Assembly: GCF_003490595.1 (NCBI RefSeq)
Contig: NZ_QQGY01000002.1
Coordinates: 124,001 to 188,000, forward strand
DNA: 64,000 bases
Source of the DNA: Haemophilus haemolyticus_L
GTDB taxonomy: Bacteria; Pseudomonadota; Gammaproteobacteria; Enterobacterales; Pasteurellaceae
Direction of reading: 5' to 3'
This document shows, piece after piece, positions 9,201-18,099 of the stretch. The first letter of the stretch is position 1, and the number at the start of each line of letters is the position of its first letter. The notes beneath the pieces were generated by a model that was not told the DNA's origin, did not search any database, and saw nothing but the letters and a program-made list of their open reading frames with translations. The translations under genes were made by a program, and so were the position numbers.

Positions 9201-10000
9201 TAAGCGAAGACCATCCATAAAGGTAAGCAAACAGCAATAAATAATAGGATAAATAAACTATTAGCAGATAATTTCCACTTTTGGAAACTATGCAGAATCA
9301 GAATAGCCGCAATAACAAAATGGCAAACAAAATAAATGATGTAAGCAAAAATACTGTCAGAATTAACCGCACTTTCCATGCCATTTAAAAGTAAAAATAA
9401 AAACATTGCCAAAGCATTTAAAGCGAGCAATATAATCATGGCTAAGGGCAACAATGCTATAAAACCTTGTAAACGATTTCGTGCAATAACAAGCGCAAGA
9501 TTTGCCAAAATCACGCCAGATAAAATCGGTGCAAACGGGTTATATTCAGTAAAATCGTTCGTAGGAAGCACGGTAAAAATCATTAAATAACTCAAGCAAC
9601 CTAAACCCGCAATTAATGCAGCCATCAATAAAAAGCTATTACGGATTTTTTCAGTTTTTGGTTGTTTCCAAATAAAATACACGACAGAAAGACCACATAC
9701 GCTCATCACGTTAGTAAGCGTGTGATTATTCTGCAATAAACTTATCACCAACCACACTGCCCAATAAATGGCAAAAGTCAGATTAACTTTGATTAAACGA
9801 CCACGTTGTCCTGGGCAAATTTCGCCACGATAAAACACCAACAAAGAAATTAACTGTGCAACCAACACGCCTACACCTAAATGAGGTATTGTTTGCTTTT
9901 CAGGTTGCAAAGAAAAAATAAATAGATCGATGCCAAGCACCATTGAGATCGATAATACCGCAAGCAATGCCGCGATATATTTAGAAGATTGTTCTGACAT
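9200..10000 (-). CDS. Multi-pass membrane protein of unknown function
   Basis: 266 residues with about eight hydrophobic helices spread over the whole length, short polar loops and no signal peptide, so it is an inner-membrane protein. I recognise no domain. It sits immediately upstream of, and overlaps by one base, the EamA transporter gene, so the two are likely made together. A transporter-related or accessory role is a guess from that linkage alone. One uptake sequence is inside (9366-9374). Confidence 0.75.
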   Translation of the reverse strand: MSEQSSKYIAALLAVLSISMVLGIDLFIFSLQPEKQTIPHLGVGVLVAQLISLLVFYRGEICPGQRGRLIKVNLTFAIYWAVWLVISLLQNNHTLTNVMSVCGLSVVYFIWKQPKTEKIRNSFLLMAALIAGLGCLSYLMIFTVLPTNDFTEYNPFAPILSGVILANLALVIARNRLQGFIALLPLAMIILLALNALAMFLFLLLNGMESAVNSDSIFAYIIYFVCHFVIAAILILHSFQKWKLSANSLFILLFIAVCLPLWMVFA

Positions 10001-10097
10001 AATTTTGACGTCTGAAAAAATAATGCGCCATTATGCTAAAAATTCATTAAATTTTAAAGTAGAATGAAACCAATTATAACCGCACTTAGGTACATGA

Positions 10098-10760
10098 ATG
10101 TTACTTAGTATTTTATATATCATCGGTATCACCGCTGAAGGAATGACTGGCGCTCTCGCGGCTGGTCGTGAAAAAATGGATATTTTTGGCGTGATAATTA
10201 TCGCATCTGTAACTGCCATTGGCGGCGGCTCTGTGCGTGATGTACTACTCGGACATTACCCTCTCGGCTGGGTTAAGCATCCAGAATATTTTTTAATGGT
10301 AGCAAGTGCTGCGGTGATTACCGTATATGTCGCGCCATTCATCAATCATTTTATGCGCTACTTCCGCACTATTTTCTTGGTGCTCGATGCAATGGGATTA
10401 GTGGTGTATTCCATTATTGGCGCACAAATTGCGATGGATATGGGACATGGCCTCACCATTGTAAGCATTGCAGGCTGTATTACAGGTGCCTTTGGCGGGG
10501 TTCTACGTGATATGCTATGCAATCGAATTCCTCTCGTATTCCAAAAAGAACTCTACGCCAGCATTGCGCTATTTGCCACACTGACTTATTACGCATTAAG
10601 CACACTTCAAGTAGAACATACACTTGCCGTATTACTCACGCTTATTAGTAGCTTTACTTTACGTCTTTTAGCTATTCATTTCGAATGGGGTTTGCCAGTG
10701 TTTAATTACCAAGAACTCACATCGGAAGAACAAGATAAGCTGCCAAATAAAAAGAAATAA
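10098..10760 (+). CDS. YicG/UPF0126 (TRIC-type cation channel) membrane protein
   Basis: 220 residues with seven hydrophobic helices arranged as two UPF0126 repeats. The signature AIGGGSVRDVLLG (about residues 37-49) recurs in the second repeat as GAFGGVLRDML. Bacterial relatives are trimeric potassium-type channels; the in vivo role here is unknown. It is divergent from the membrane gene ending at 9200, with an uptake sequence (10079-10087) just upstream of the start, and proA follows 20 bp downstream. Confidence 0.87.
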   Translation: MLLSILYIIGITAEGMTGALAAGREKMDIFGVIIIASVTAIGGGSVRDVLLGHYPLGWVKHPEYFLMVASAAVITVYVAPFINHFMRYFRTIFLVLDAMGLVVYSIIGAQIAMDMGHGLTIVSIAGCITGAFGGVLRDMLCNRIPLVFQKELYASIALFATLTYYALSTLQVEHTLAVLLTLISSFTLRLLAIHFEWGLPVFNYQELTSEEQDKLPNKKK

Positions 10761-10780
10761 ATACAATAAAGGGAATAACT

Positions 10781-12034
10781 ATGTTAGAACAAATGGGTAA
10801 ACAAGCCAAAGATGCAGCATTTATCTTAGCTCAACTCACCACTGCTGAAAAAAATCGTGCATTATCCATTATTGCAGAACAACTCGAACAACAAGCACCG
10901 CTTATCTTAGCGGAAAATGCAAAAGATATTGAACTTGCTAAACAAAATGGATTATCAGATGCTTTGATTGATCGCCTACTGCTCACGCAAGAACGTTTAC
11001 AAAGCATTGCTAATGATGTACGCCATGTTATTTCACTTGCAGATCCCGTGGGTAAAATTATAGACGGCGGTACATTAGATAGCGGACTTAAAATCGAACG
11101 CGTACGCACTCCGCTCGGTGTCATTGGCACAATTTATGAAGCACGCCCAAATGTGACCATTGATGTGGCAAGTCTTTGCCTTAAAACGGGTAACGCAGTG
11201 ATTTTACGCGGTGGTAAGGAAACACGGTTTTCTAATAAGATTTTAATCGAAGTTGTACAAAATGCTTTAGAGCAAGCAGGCTTACCAAAATTCGCAGTGC
11301 AAGCCATTACCGATCCAGACCGTGAACTCGTTATGCAATTATTAAAACTAGATCGCTATGTGGATATGATTATTCCTCGTGGTGGTGCTGGTTTACATGA
11401 ATTGTGTAAACAACATTCGACTATTCCAGTTATTGTGGGTGGCGTGGGTGTTTGCCATACTTTCGTTGAAGAAAGTGCGGACCAAAATAAAGCAATTTGT
11501 GTTATTGATAACGCTAAAACCCAACGTCCAAGCACCTGTAACACATTGGAGACATTGTTAGTTCAGCGTTCTATTGCTGAAGAATTTTTACCAAAACTTG
11601 TCTCTCACCTTTCCGCCAAAAACGTAAAATATCATGCAAAATCCACCGCACTTAATATATTGAAACAAGCAGGTGCGAATGTATGCGAAGTGACAGAAAA
11701 AGAATTGCGCGAAGAATGGGGATCATTGGATTTGAATGTCATTGTTGTGGAAGATATTCATGCCGCTATTGAGCATATCCGCCAATATGGTACGCAACAT
11801 TCTGAAAGTATTTTAACTTCCTCACAAAACCTAGCCCGTCAATTTATTAATCAAGTCGATGTCGCCGCCGTTTATGTGAATGCAAGCACACGCTTTACTG
11901 ATGGCGGACAATTTGGATTAGGTGCAGAAGTTGCCGTTAGTACCCAAAAACTTCACGCTCGTGGCCCAATGGGATTAGAAGCATTAACAAGTTATAAATG
12001 GGTATGTGAAGGCGAATATACTGTCCGCAAATAG
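10781..12034 (+). CDS. proA: Gamma-glutamyl phosphate reductase
   Basis: It reduces gamma-glutamyl phosphate to glutamate-5-semialdehyde with NADPH, the second step of proline synthesis. At 417 residues it is an aldehyde-dehydrogenase-fold protein with IYEARPNVTIDVASLCLKTG, the IPRGG segment and the catalytic cysteine in QRPSTCNTLE. AAGGGAATAACT precedes the ATG as ribosome-binding site. proB is not adjacent, unlike in E. coli. An uptake sequence lies at 11645. Confidence 0.97.
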   Translation: MLEQMGKQAKDAAFILAQLTTAEKNRALSIIAEQLEQQAPLILAENAKDIELAKQNGLSDALIDRLLLTQERLQSIANDVRHVISLADPVGKIIDGGTLDSGLKIERVRTPLGVIGTIYEARPNVTIDVASLCLKTGNAVILRGGKETRFSNKILIEVVQNALEQAGLPKFAVQAITDPDRELVMQLLKLDRYVDMIIPRGGAGLHELCKQHSTIPVIVGGVGVCHTFVEESADQNKAICVIDNAKTQRPSTCNTLETLLVQRSIAEEFLPKLVSHLSAKNVKYHAKSTALNILKQAGANVCEVTEKELREEWGSLDLNVIVVEDIHAAIEHIRQYGTQHSESILTSSQNLARQFINQVDVAAVYVNASTRFTDGGQFGLGAEVAVSTQKLHARGPMGLEALTSYKWVCEGEYTVRK

Positions 12035-12093
12035 TGCCATTGAACAAAAGCACAAAAAGTGCGGTAATTTTTAAAAGAGATTATTTGCATATA

Positions 12094-12120
12094 AAAAAGT
12101 CCGCGAAATGCGGACTTTTT
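12094..12120. terminator. Bidirectional terminator between proA and dnaJ
   Basis: Perfect 11-bp stem AAAAAGTCCGC/GCGGACTTTTT with GAAAT loop between convergent genes; A/T runs on both sides make it functional in both directions. Confidence 0.92.
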
Positions 12121-12128
12121 TATTATCT

Positions 12129-13277
12129 TTATTTGTCTGATTTACCCAAATTATCAAAGAATTTTTTCACACCATCCAAAAATCCTGAAGATTTTGGTGC
12201 ATGTTTACTTAAATCTTTACCTTGTAAACTTTCTTCAAGTTTTTGGAGTAATTCTTTTTGCTCGCTGGTTAAATTAACGGGTGTTTCTACCACAATACGG
12301 CAAATTAAATCGCCCGCATAACCACTACGTGTAGAGGCAACACCTTTGCCTCGCATACGGAATAATTTTCCCGTTTGCGTTTCAGCTGGGATTTTAAGCT
12401 TCACTCTGCCATCTAATGTTGGCACTTCAATTTCACCGCCAAGGGCTGCAGTAGCAAAGCTAATCGGTACTTCGCAATATAAGTTATTACCATCACGTTC
12501 AAAAATGTTATGTTCTCTCACGTGAATCACAACATATAAATCTCCAGCTGGCGCGCCATTTTCACCTGCTGCACCTTTTCCAGCTAAGCGAAGTTGGTTC
12601 CCCGTATCTACGCCTGCAGGAATTTTTACTGAAAGATTTTCTTTCTTATGAACACGTCCTTCACCATGACAGCTGCGACAAGGTTTTTCAATTTTCTTAC
12701 CGCTACCATGACAAGTCGGACAGATACTTTCAGATACGAAGAAACCTTGCTGACGACGAATTCGACCAGAACCGTGGCAATGCGGACAGGTTTCCACTTT
12801 AGAGCCTTTTTCAGCCCCAGAACCACCACAGCTATCACAATGTGCAAGAGTATTGATTTGAATATCTTTGGTTGTACCTTTTACAGCTTCTTCTAAAGTG
12901 ATTTCTAAGTCATAACGTAAGTCTTCGCCACGAACAACGCGCTGACGACCGCGTCCACCACCGCCGAAAATGTCTCCAAAAATATCGCCGAACATATCAC
13001 CAAAATCAGCACCGCCAAAGCCGCCACCGAAACCACCTGCGCCACCACCTTGTTCAAAGGCTGCGTGACCATATTGGTCGTAGGCTGCGCGTTTTTGATC
13101 GTCGCCTAATACTTCATAAGCTTCATTAATTTCTTTAAATTTTTCTTCCGCTTCTTTACTGCCTTGGTTTTTGTCGGGGTGATGTTTAGACGCTAAACGT
13201 TTATACGCACGTTTAATGTCATTCTCACTCGCCCCTTTTTGTAAGCCAAGGACTTCGTAGTAATCTTTTTTTGCCAT
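12129..13277 (-). CDS. dnaJ: Hsp40 co-chaperone DnaJ
   Basis: DnaJ stimulates the ATPase of DnaK and delivers unfolded substrates. 382 residues: J-domain with the essential HPD in KHHPDKNQG (about 32-40), Gly/Phe-rich linker (about 75-110), four zinc-binding CxxCxGxG repeats (CDSCGGSG, CPHCHGSG, CPTCHGSG, CRSCHGEG), then the C-terminal substrate-binding domains. It lies downstream of dnaK on the same strand but is separated from it by about 700 bp carrying a terminator, a palindromic repeat and another gene. I see no clear heat-shock promoter directly upstream of dnaJ. Confidence 0.98.
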   Translation of the reverse strand: MAKKDYYEVLGLQKGASENDIKRAYKRLASKHHPDKNQGSKEAEEKFKEINEAYEVLGDDQKRAAYDQYGHAAFEQGGGAGGFGGGFGGADFGDMFGDIFGDIFGGGGRGRQRVVRGEDLRYDLEITLEEAVKGTTKDIQINTLAHCDSCGGSGAEKGSKVETCPHCHGSGRIRRQQGFFVSESICPTCHGSGKKIEKPCRSCHGEGRVHKKENLSVKIPAGVDTGNQLRLAGKGAAGENGAPAGDLYVVIHVREHNIFERDGNNLYCEVPISFATAALGGEIEVPTLDGRVKLKIPAETQTGKLFRMRGKGVASTRSGYAGDLICRIVVETPVNLTSEQKELLQKLEESLQGKDLSKHAPKSSGFLDGVKKFFDNLGKSDK

Positions 13278-13339
13278 AGTGTTTCCGTATTTTTATTTGC
13301 AAATATTTTGTCATTTCTGACCGCTTACATTCGCTATTT

Positions 13340-13744
13340 TTAGCAATGTGGGCAAATTGAAATGTAAATATCCACTTTTCCATTTGGATAATATTTCTCA
13401 AAATCCACTTTATAAGCACGTTTTAATAAGCCTTGCTTTTCTTTATTCCAAATGCGTTGCCACGTTTGAACTACTAATTCACAAGTCGTGGGGAAGATTT
13501 CATACCAAGTCAGATCTTCAATTTCAATGGTTGAGAAACTACCTTCAGGTTTACTTTCTTGAGCAACAGCAACATCATAATAGCCCGTAAAATCCGATTC
13601 GTAATTCAGATAAACACCATAATAAGGCTCATTTTGAGGCAATTTTGCAAAATTATTCTGCCAAAGCTGTCCAATCTTTTCTGCGGGATTTTCCTTTGTG
13701 TTATGCGTACGAATTTTAGCAAGTGGATAAAGTGTAAGTGGCAT
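13340..13744 (-). CDS. GyrI-like / AraC effector-binding domain protein
   Basis: 134 residues resembling the stand-alone GyrI-like small-molecule-binding (SOUL/effector-binding) family. Features are IGQLWQNNF near residue 25, GVYLNYESDFTGYYDVAVA in the middle, a conserved W (VQTWQRIW) and VDFEKYYPNG...VDIYISI at the end. There is no DNA-binding domain. Ligand and partner unknown. It sits between dnaK and dnaJ, an unusual place, 62 bp upstream of dnaJ, so it may be cotranscribed with dnaJ. The stop follows a Cys-Pro-His-Cys ending. Confidence 0.75.
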   Translation of the reverse strand: MPLTLYPLAKIRTHNTKENPAEKIGQLWQNNFAKLPQNEPYYGVYLNYESDFTGYYDVAVAQESKPEGSFSTIEIEDLTWYEIFPTTCELVVQTWQRIWNKEKQGLLKRAYKVDFEKYYPNGKVDIYISICPHC

Positions 13745-13798
13745 AACTATTCCTTAAATTTACAAAATTCTGGGTAAATTTGACCGCTTGTAACATAC

Positions 13799-13912
13799 TC
13801 CCCTCTTTAGCAAAGAGGGGCGGGGGGAAATTTGGCAGAAGTAAATTTAGCTCATAAGAAAATTTAATATCGCTATCAAATCTCCCCTAACCCCTCTTTT
13901 CTAAAGAGGGGA
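13799..13912. repeat. Palindromic MITE-like intergenic element (114 bp)
   Basis: The two ends are about 35-bp imperfect inverted repeats. Each end contains its own hairpin: CCCCTCTTTAGCAAAGAGGGG is split as stem 13800-13808 and 13812-13820, and the right copy is 13891-13911. The outer repeats continue into GGGGGGAAATTT on the left and AAATCTCCCC on the right. It contains no gene. It looks like a small non-autonomous mobile or extragenic palindromic repeat, but no target duplication was established. Confidence 0.65.
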
Positions 13913-13927
13913 CTGTTTAATACACCA

Positions 13928-13951
13928 AAAGGGCGTGTTTCCACGCCCTTT
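13928..13951 (-). terminator. Terminator downstream of dnaK
   Basis: Perfect 10-bp stem AAAGGGCGTG/CACGCCCTTT with a 4-base loop, 25 bp after the dnaK stop. On the minus strand only a short T-run follows, so it may be partial and allow some readthrough to dnaJ. Confidence 0.75.
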
Positions 13952-13975
13952 GTTTATGCTAAGAAGAGCGGTGAA

Positions 13976-15883
13976 TTATTTATTATCTTTCACTTCTTCA
14001 AATTCAGCATCTACCACACCATCATCTTTTGCTGATGATTGTTGAGGTTGCTCGCCACCAGCTTGTTGAGCTTTTGCTTGCGCTGCTTGCATTAACGGTT
14101 CAGAGGCTTTAATTACCGCTTCAATTTTCGCTTCAATTTCTGCTTTATCTTCGCCTTTTGCTGCTGTTTCAAGCTCAGAGACTGCTGCTTCAATTTTCTC
14201 TTTATCTGCAGCACTCAATGCATCGCCCGCTTCTGCAATTTGTTTACGTGTTGCGTGAGCAATACCATCTGCTTGGTTACGCGCTTGAACAACTTCTTCA
14301 AATTTACGATCTGCATCAGCATTTGCTTCTGCATCACGCACCATTTGTTGAATTTCTTCATCAGATAAACCAGAAGATGCTTGAATACGAATTTGTTGTT
14401 CTTTACCCGTATTTTTATCTTTCGCAGATACGTTGATTACGCCGTTTGCATCGATATCAAATGTTACTTCAATTTGTGGCATACCACGCGGTGCAGGATT
14501 AATACCTTCTAGGTTGAATTGACCTAAAGATTTATTATCTGCCGCACGTTTACGTTCACCTTGAAGAACGTGAATGGTTACCGCACTTTGGTTATCTTCT
14601 GCTGTTGAGAATACTTGCGATTTTTTAGTTGGAATCGTGGTATTTTTCTCAATTAAAGTGGTCATCACGCCGCCCATGGTTTCGATACCAAGTGATAACG
14701 GAGTAACGTCTAATAAAAGAACGTCTTTCACATCACCTTTTAATACACCACCTTGAACTGCCGCACCGATTGCCACCGCTTCATCAGGGTTTACATCTTT
14801 ACGAGCTTCTTTACCAAAGAACTCAGCCACTTTTTGTTGTACAAGTGGCATACGAGTTTGTCCACCCACAAGAATAATATCGTGGATTTCGCTTACACCT
14901 TTACCTGCATCTTTTAATACAGTTTTGAGTGACTCAATTGAGCTTGCCACTAAATCTTCTACTAATGCCTCTAATTTTGCACGAGTGATATTTAATGCTA
15001 AGTGTTTAGGGCCTGTCGCATCTGCCGTGATGTACGGAAGGTTCACTTCAGTAGATTGCGCTGATGAAAGTTCAATTTTCGCTTTTTCAGCTGCTTCTTT
15101 CACACGTTGTAATGCCATTGGGTCGTTACGTAAATCGATGTTTTGCTCTTTTTTGAACTCATCAATAATGTAATCAATTACACGGTTATCGAAGTCTTCG
15201 CCACCTAAGTGAGTATTACCACCGGTTGCTAACACTTCGAAAGTTTGTTCGCCATCAAAGTTATCAATTTCGATGATTGAAATATCGAATGTACCACCAC
15301 CTAAGTCATAAACTGCGATCACTTGGTTCTCTTTGCTTGAACCTAAACCGAATGCTAACGCAGCCGCTGTTGGTTCATTGATGATACGTTTAACATCTAA
15401 ACCTGCGATTTTACCTGCATCAATAGTTGCTTGACGTTGTGCATCGTTAAAGTATGCAGGAACAGTAATTACCGCTTCTGTTACAGACTCGCCCAAGAAA
15501 TCTTCTGCAGTCTTTTTCATTTTTTTCAATACTTCAGCAGAGATTTGTGGCGGTGCTAATTTATCACCTTTTACATTTACCCAAGCATCACCGTTGTCAG
15601 CACGAGTAATTTCGAAAGGCATAATTTTAATATCGCGTTGAACTTCTTCACTTTCAAAACGACGACCAATTAAACGTTTAATCGCAAACAATGTATTTTT
15701 CGGGTTAGTGATTGCTTGACGTTTTGCTGGCTGACCAACTAAGGTTTCATTATCTGTATAAGCAATAATTGAAGGGGTTGTACGTGCACCTTCTGCATTT
15801 TCAATTACGCGTGCTTTGTCGCCGTCCATTACAGCTACACAAGAGTTTGTTGTACCTAAGTCAATACCAATAATTTTTCCCAT
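13976..15883 (-). CDS. dnaK: Hsp70 chaperone DnaK
   Basis: ATP-driven chaperone working with DnaJ and GrpE in the cytoplasm. 635 residues: N-terminal actin-like ATPase with GIDLGTTNSCVAVMDG, DLGGGTFDISI and VGGQTRMP, a hydrophobic linker around VLLLDVTPLSLGIE, a substrate-binding domain, and a tail ending EEVKDNK that resembles the conserved EEVKDKK end of E. coli. Ribosome-binding site AGGAG precedes the ATG. A sigma-32-type promoter lies 54-81 bases upstream. grpE is not in the window. One uptake sequence (14580-14588) is inside. Confidence 0.99.
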   Translation of the reverse strand: MGKIIGIDLGTTNSCVAVMDGDKARVIENAEGARTTPSIIAYTDNETLVGQPAKRQAITNPKNTLFAIKRLIGRRFESEEVQRDIKIMPFEITRADNGDAWVNVKGDKLAPPQISAEVLKKMKKTAEDFLGESVTEAVITVPAYFNDAQRQATIDAGKIAGLDVKRIINEPTAAALAFGLGSSKENQVIAVYDLGGGTFDISIIEIDNFDGEQTFEVLATGGNTHLGGEDFDNRVIDYIIDEFKKEQNIDLRNDPMALQRVKEAAEKAKIELSSAQSTEVNLPYITADATGPKHLALNITRAKLEALVEDLVASSIESLKTVLKDAGKGVSEIHDIILVGGQTRMPLVQQKVAEFFGKEARKDVNPDEAVAIGAAVQGGVLKGDVKDVLLLDVTPLSLGIETMGGVMTTLIEKNTTIPTKKSQVFSTAEDNQSAVTIHVLQGERKRAADNKSLGQFNLEGINPAPRGMPQIEVTFDIDANGVINVSAKDKNTGKEQQIRIQASSGLSDEEIQQMVRDAEANADADRKFEEVVQARNQADGIAHATRKQIAEAGDALSAADKEKIEAAVSELETAAKGEDKAEIEAKIEAVIKASEPLMQAAQAKAQQAGGEQPQQSSAKDDGVVDAEFEEVKDNK

Positions 15884-15936
15884 TTTGTACTCCTAGTAAA
15901 AATTTTAAAATTCAGGGTAATTTATTACGAGTTTTA

Positions 15937-15964
15937 AGATGTGGATATTCTTTCGCATTTCAAG
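15937..15964 (-). promoter_or_regulatory. Sigma-32-type heat-shock promoter of dnaK
   Basis: On the minus strand CTTGAAA (15958-15964) is followed after 13 bases by CCACATCT (15937-15944), close to the heat-shock consensus CTTGAAA-N13-CCCCATNT. A second CTTGAA-type box about 60 bases further upstream could be another start. Confidence 0.75.
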
Positions 15965-16134
15965 AGAAAATTTTAAAAATTTTTTATTTCTCAAAGTGCG
16001 GTGATTTCCGTTCTTGTTTTCAAGATAAGTCTCAAATGATGAACTTCAAGGGGAAAACAAAAATTTTCAGGCAAGAAAAAGGGATTTGTGATAAATTTGG
16101 CGAAAATTTTTACTTTAAAATAGGAAAGAAATAA

Positions 16135-17574
16135 ATGAAAAAATCAAAAATTGCTGCAAGTGTAGTCGTTGCCCTTGCTGCCGTTTGGTGTACAGGTGCA
16201 TGGTTTACAGGGAAAAAAGCTGAAGAAGAATATTTACATCAACTAAAACAGCTAAATCAACTATTTGCCAAAACCGATGCATTAGAAGAAAGTAAAATTT
16301 TTTATAAAAATATAAAATTTGATAGAGGATTATTTGCGTCTCATATTCAAGATCAAATAGAAATCCACAAGGCAAATGAGACGATCATTATTCCTTTATC
16401 ATCAACGCTTTATCACGGGCCTTTGCCACTTGATCGTGTGGCGAAACTGAATTTCGTTCCAACCATTTTTTCAAGCCAAACCTTGTTAGGAAAAAATGCA
16501 ACAACTCAGGCACTCTTTGATATCACAAAATCAGAGAAACCGTTACAACTGAATTTCGCAATGAATTATTCATTAAGCGGTAATGCGGAATTAAAACTTG
16601 CATCGGGGCAATATCACAATGAGCAATATAAGGCAGATTTTGGTTGGTCAAATGTCGTATTAAATGTAGATTTAGACAAAAATGAACCAAGCAATTATAC
16701 GCTATCTGTAGATGTATTTAATTCAAATAACCCAAATCATACAGCTTCAACAGCTTCATCAATTAAAGTAAAAGATCTTGTCGTACAAGGCTCACTACAA
16801 AGCACAAAATGGCCATTTATTTATAGTGGAAGCATCAATAGCAAAATAGGCTATTTTGAGCAAAATACCGAATCTGCAGAGACTGGAGAAAAACTCTCTA
16901 TTATTCAGAAAAACAACCAAGCAAATTTAACTACACAAGTTGAGGGTGATACAGTAAATATTATCAATAAAACAAATCTGGATGAATTAAATATTAACGG
17001 TAACAACTTAGGTAAAGTGACCAACAATGTAGAATTGAACCATATTGATGGCAACGCATTGCAAGAACTTTTAAATATTTTAGTTGCAATCGGCAAGGCT
17101 GATTCAGATACGCCGTTACCTAAAGCATTGGTGCAAAAATTACAACAAACAGGCATGGCCATTGCGAATAATCAGCCTCAAATTAAATTTGCTCCTCTTT
17201 CTATTTCTGATGAAAAAGGCAAAGTGGCATTGGATCTGAATATTGCCTTAGTGCCAAATCCTAAATTTGATTTAATGAGTAGCGGCTTATACAAACAATT
17301 CAAAGATTTTTCGATCAATTTTGATGTAAATAAAGAAACCGCGATTTCATTGTTATCTAAATTTGTACCAGAAAACCAAAAGCAAGATTTAGTTTACAGA
17401 ATAGACGAATTAATTGCTGAAGACGAAGCAAATGGCATTATCGTAAACACGGACAAAACCGTCACATTAACGCTCGCTTTAGAAAATAACGAATTAAAAC
17501 TAAACGGCAAAGCAATACCAGAAGAACAGTTGAAAATGGTACTCTTTATGCTTGTGATGGGGGGCTTTGGATGA
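16135..17574 (+). CDS. DUF945 (YdgA-type) periplasmic/membrane-anchored protein
   Basis: 479 residues. The N-terminal hydrophobic stretch (about 6-25, VVALAAVWCTGAWFTG) is a membrane anchor or uncleaved signal; the rest is a long beta-rich periplasmic domain of the DUF945 family (E. coli YdgA, YihF). Biochemical role unknown. It is divergent from dnaK across a 251-bp gap that also carries an uptake sequence (15994-16002), and ends at a terminator shared with mgsA. The many Asn-rich stretches are normal for this AT-rich genome. Confidence 0.82.
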   Translation: MKKSKIAASVVVALAAVWCTGAWFTGKKAEEEYLHQLKQLNQLFAKTDALEESKIFYKNIKFDRGLFASHIQDQIEIHKANETIIIPLSSTLYHGPLPLDRVAKLNFVPTIFSSQTLLGKNATTQALFDITKSEKPLQLNFAMNYSLSGNAELKLASGQYHNEQYKADFGWSNVVLNVDLDKNEPSNYTLSVDVFNSNNPNHTASTASSIKVKDLVVQGSLQSTKWPFIYSGSINSKIGYFEQNTESAETGEKLSIIQKNNQANLTTQVEGDTVNIINKTNLDELNINGNNLGKVTNNVELNHIDGNALQELLNILVAIGKADSDTPLPKALVQKLQQTGMAIANNQPQIKFAPLSISDEKGKVALDLNIALVPNPKFDLMSSGLYKQFKDFSINFDVNKETAISLLSKFVPENQKQDLVYRIDELIAEDEANGIIVNTDKTVTLTLALENNELKLNGKAIPEEQLKMVLFMLVMGGFG

Positions 17575-17580
17575 TAACAA

Positions 17581-17607
17581 AACAGGGCGATAAATTGTCG
17601 CCCTGTT
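17581..17607. terminator. Bidirectional terminator between the DUF945 gene and mgsA
   Basis: Perfect 10-bp stem AACAGGGCGA/TCGCCCTGTT with a 7-base loop between convergent genes; A/T flanks on both sides. An uptake sequence follows at 17616-17624. Confidence 0.85.
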
Positions 17608-17640
17608 TCACTATAAAGTGCGGTAAATTTTCGTTACAGT

Positions 17641-18099
17641 TTAAGCTAAACGCTCTTTTAAATACCCTTCATAATCTGGTACTTCAATTTCCACATCTTG
17701 TTCAAATAAAACTGAAGTTAACATGAAATCTGCAGAGCTTTGATTAATGGCAACTGGGATATTCCACACTGTTGCAATACGCATGAGGGCTTTCACATCA
17801 GGATCATGGGGTGCGGCATTCATTGGATCCCAAAAGAAGATCATCATGTCGATTTTCTTTTCTGCGATTAATCCACCAAGTTGTTGGTCACCGCCCATCG
17901 GACCACTTAATAAAGATTGAATGCTTAAACCTGTTTCTCGTTCTAAAATATGACCTGTTGTACCTGTTGCATAAAGTATATGAGGAGCTAGGGCATCTTT
18001 GTGTTTTTGCGTCCAATTCAGTAAATTTTTTTTGCAGCTATCATGAGCCACAAGTGCAATACGTTTATGTTGAGTGAGCGTTCGAGTCGTTATATGCAT
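17641..18099 (-). CDS. mgsA: Methylglyoxal synthase
   Basis: It converts dihydroxyacetone phosphate to methylglyoxal and phosphate, a glycolytic bypass relieving phosphate starvation or sugar-phosphate stress. 152 residues, the length of E. coli MgsA. Catalytic positions are intact: Asp71 in GGDQQLGG, Asp91 in FFWDP, His98 and Asp101 in APHDPD. It is monocistronic and divergent from aceE. Confidence 0.97.
   Translation of the reverse strand: MHITTRTLTQHKRIALVAHDSCKKNLLNWTQKHKDALAPHILYATGTTGHILERETGLSIQSLLSGPMGGDQQLGGLIAEKKIDMMIFFWDPMNAAPHDPDVKALMRIATVWNIPVAINQSSADFMLTSVLFEQDVEIEVPDYEGYLKERLA

Noticed and set aside
14158..14436. Long plus-strand ORFs opposite dnaK (and similar ones opposite purF, mdh, sucC, maeB)
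   Set aside because: They mirror the codon pattern of the true gene, lack ribosome-binding sites and match no protein family.
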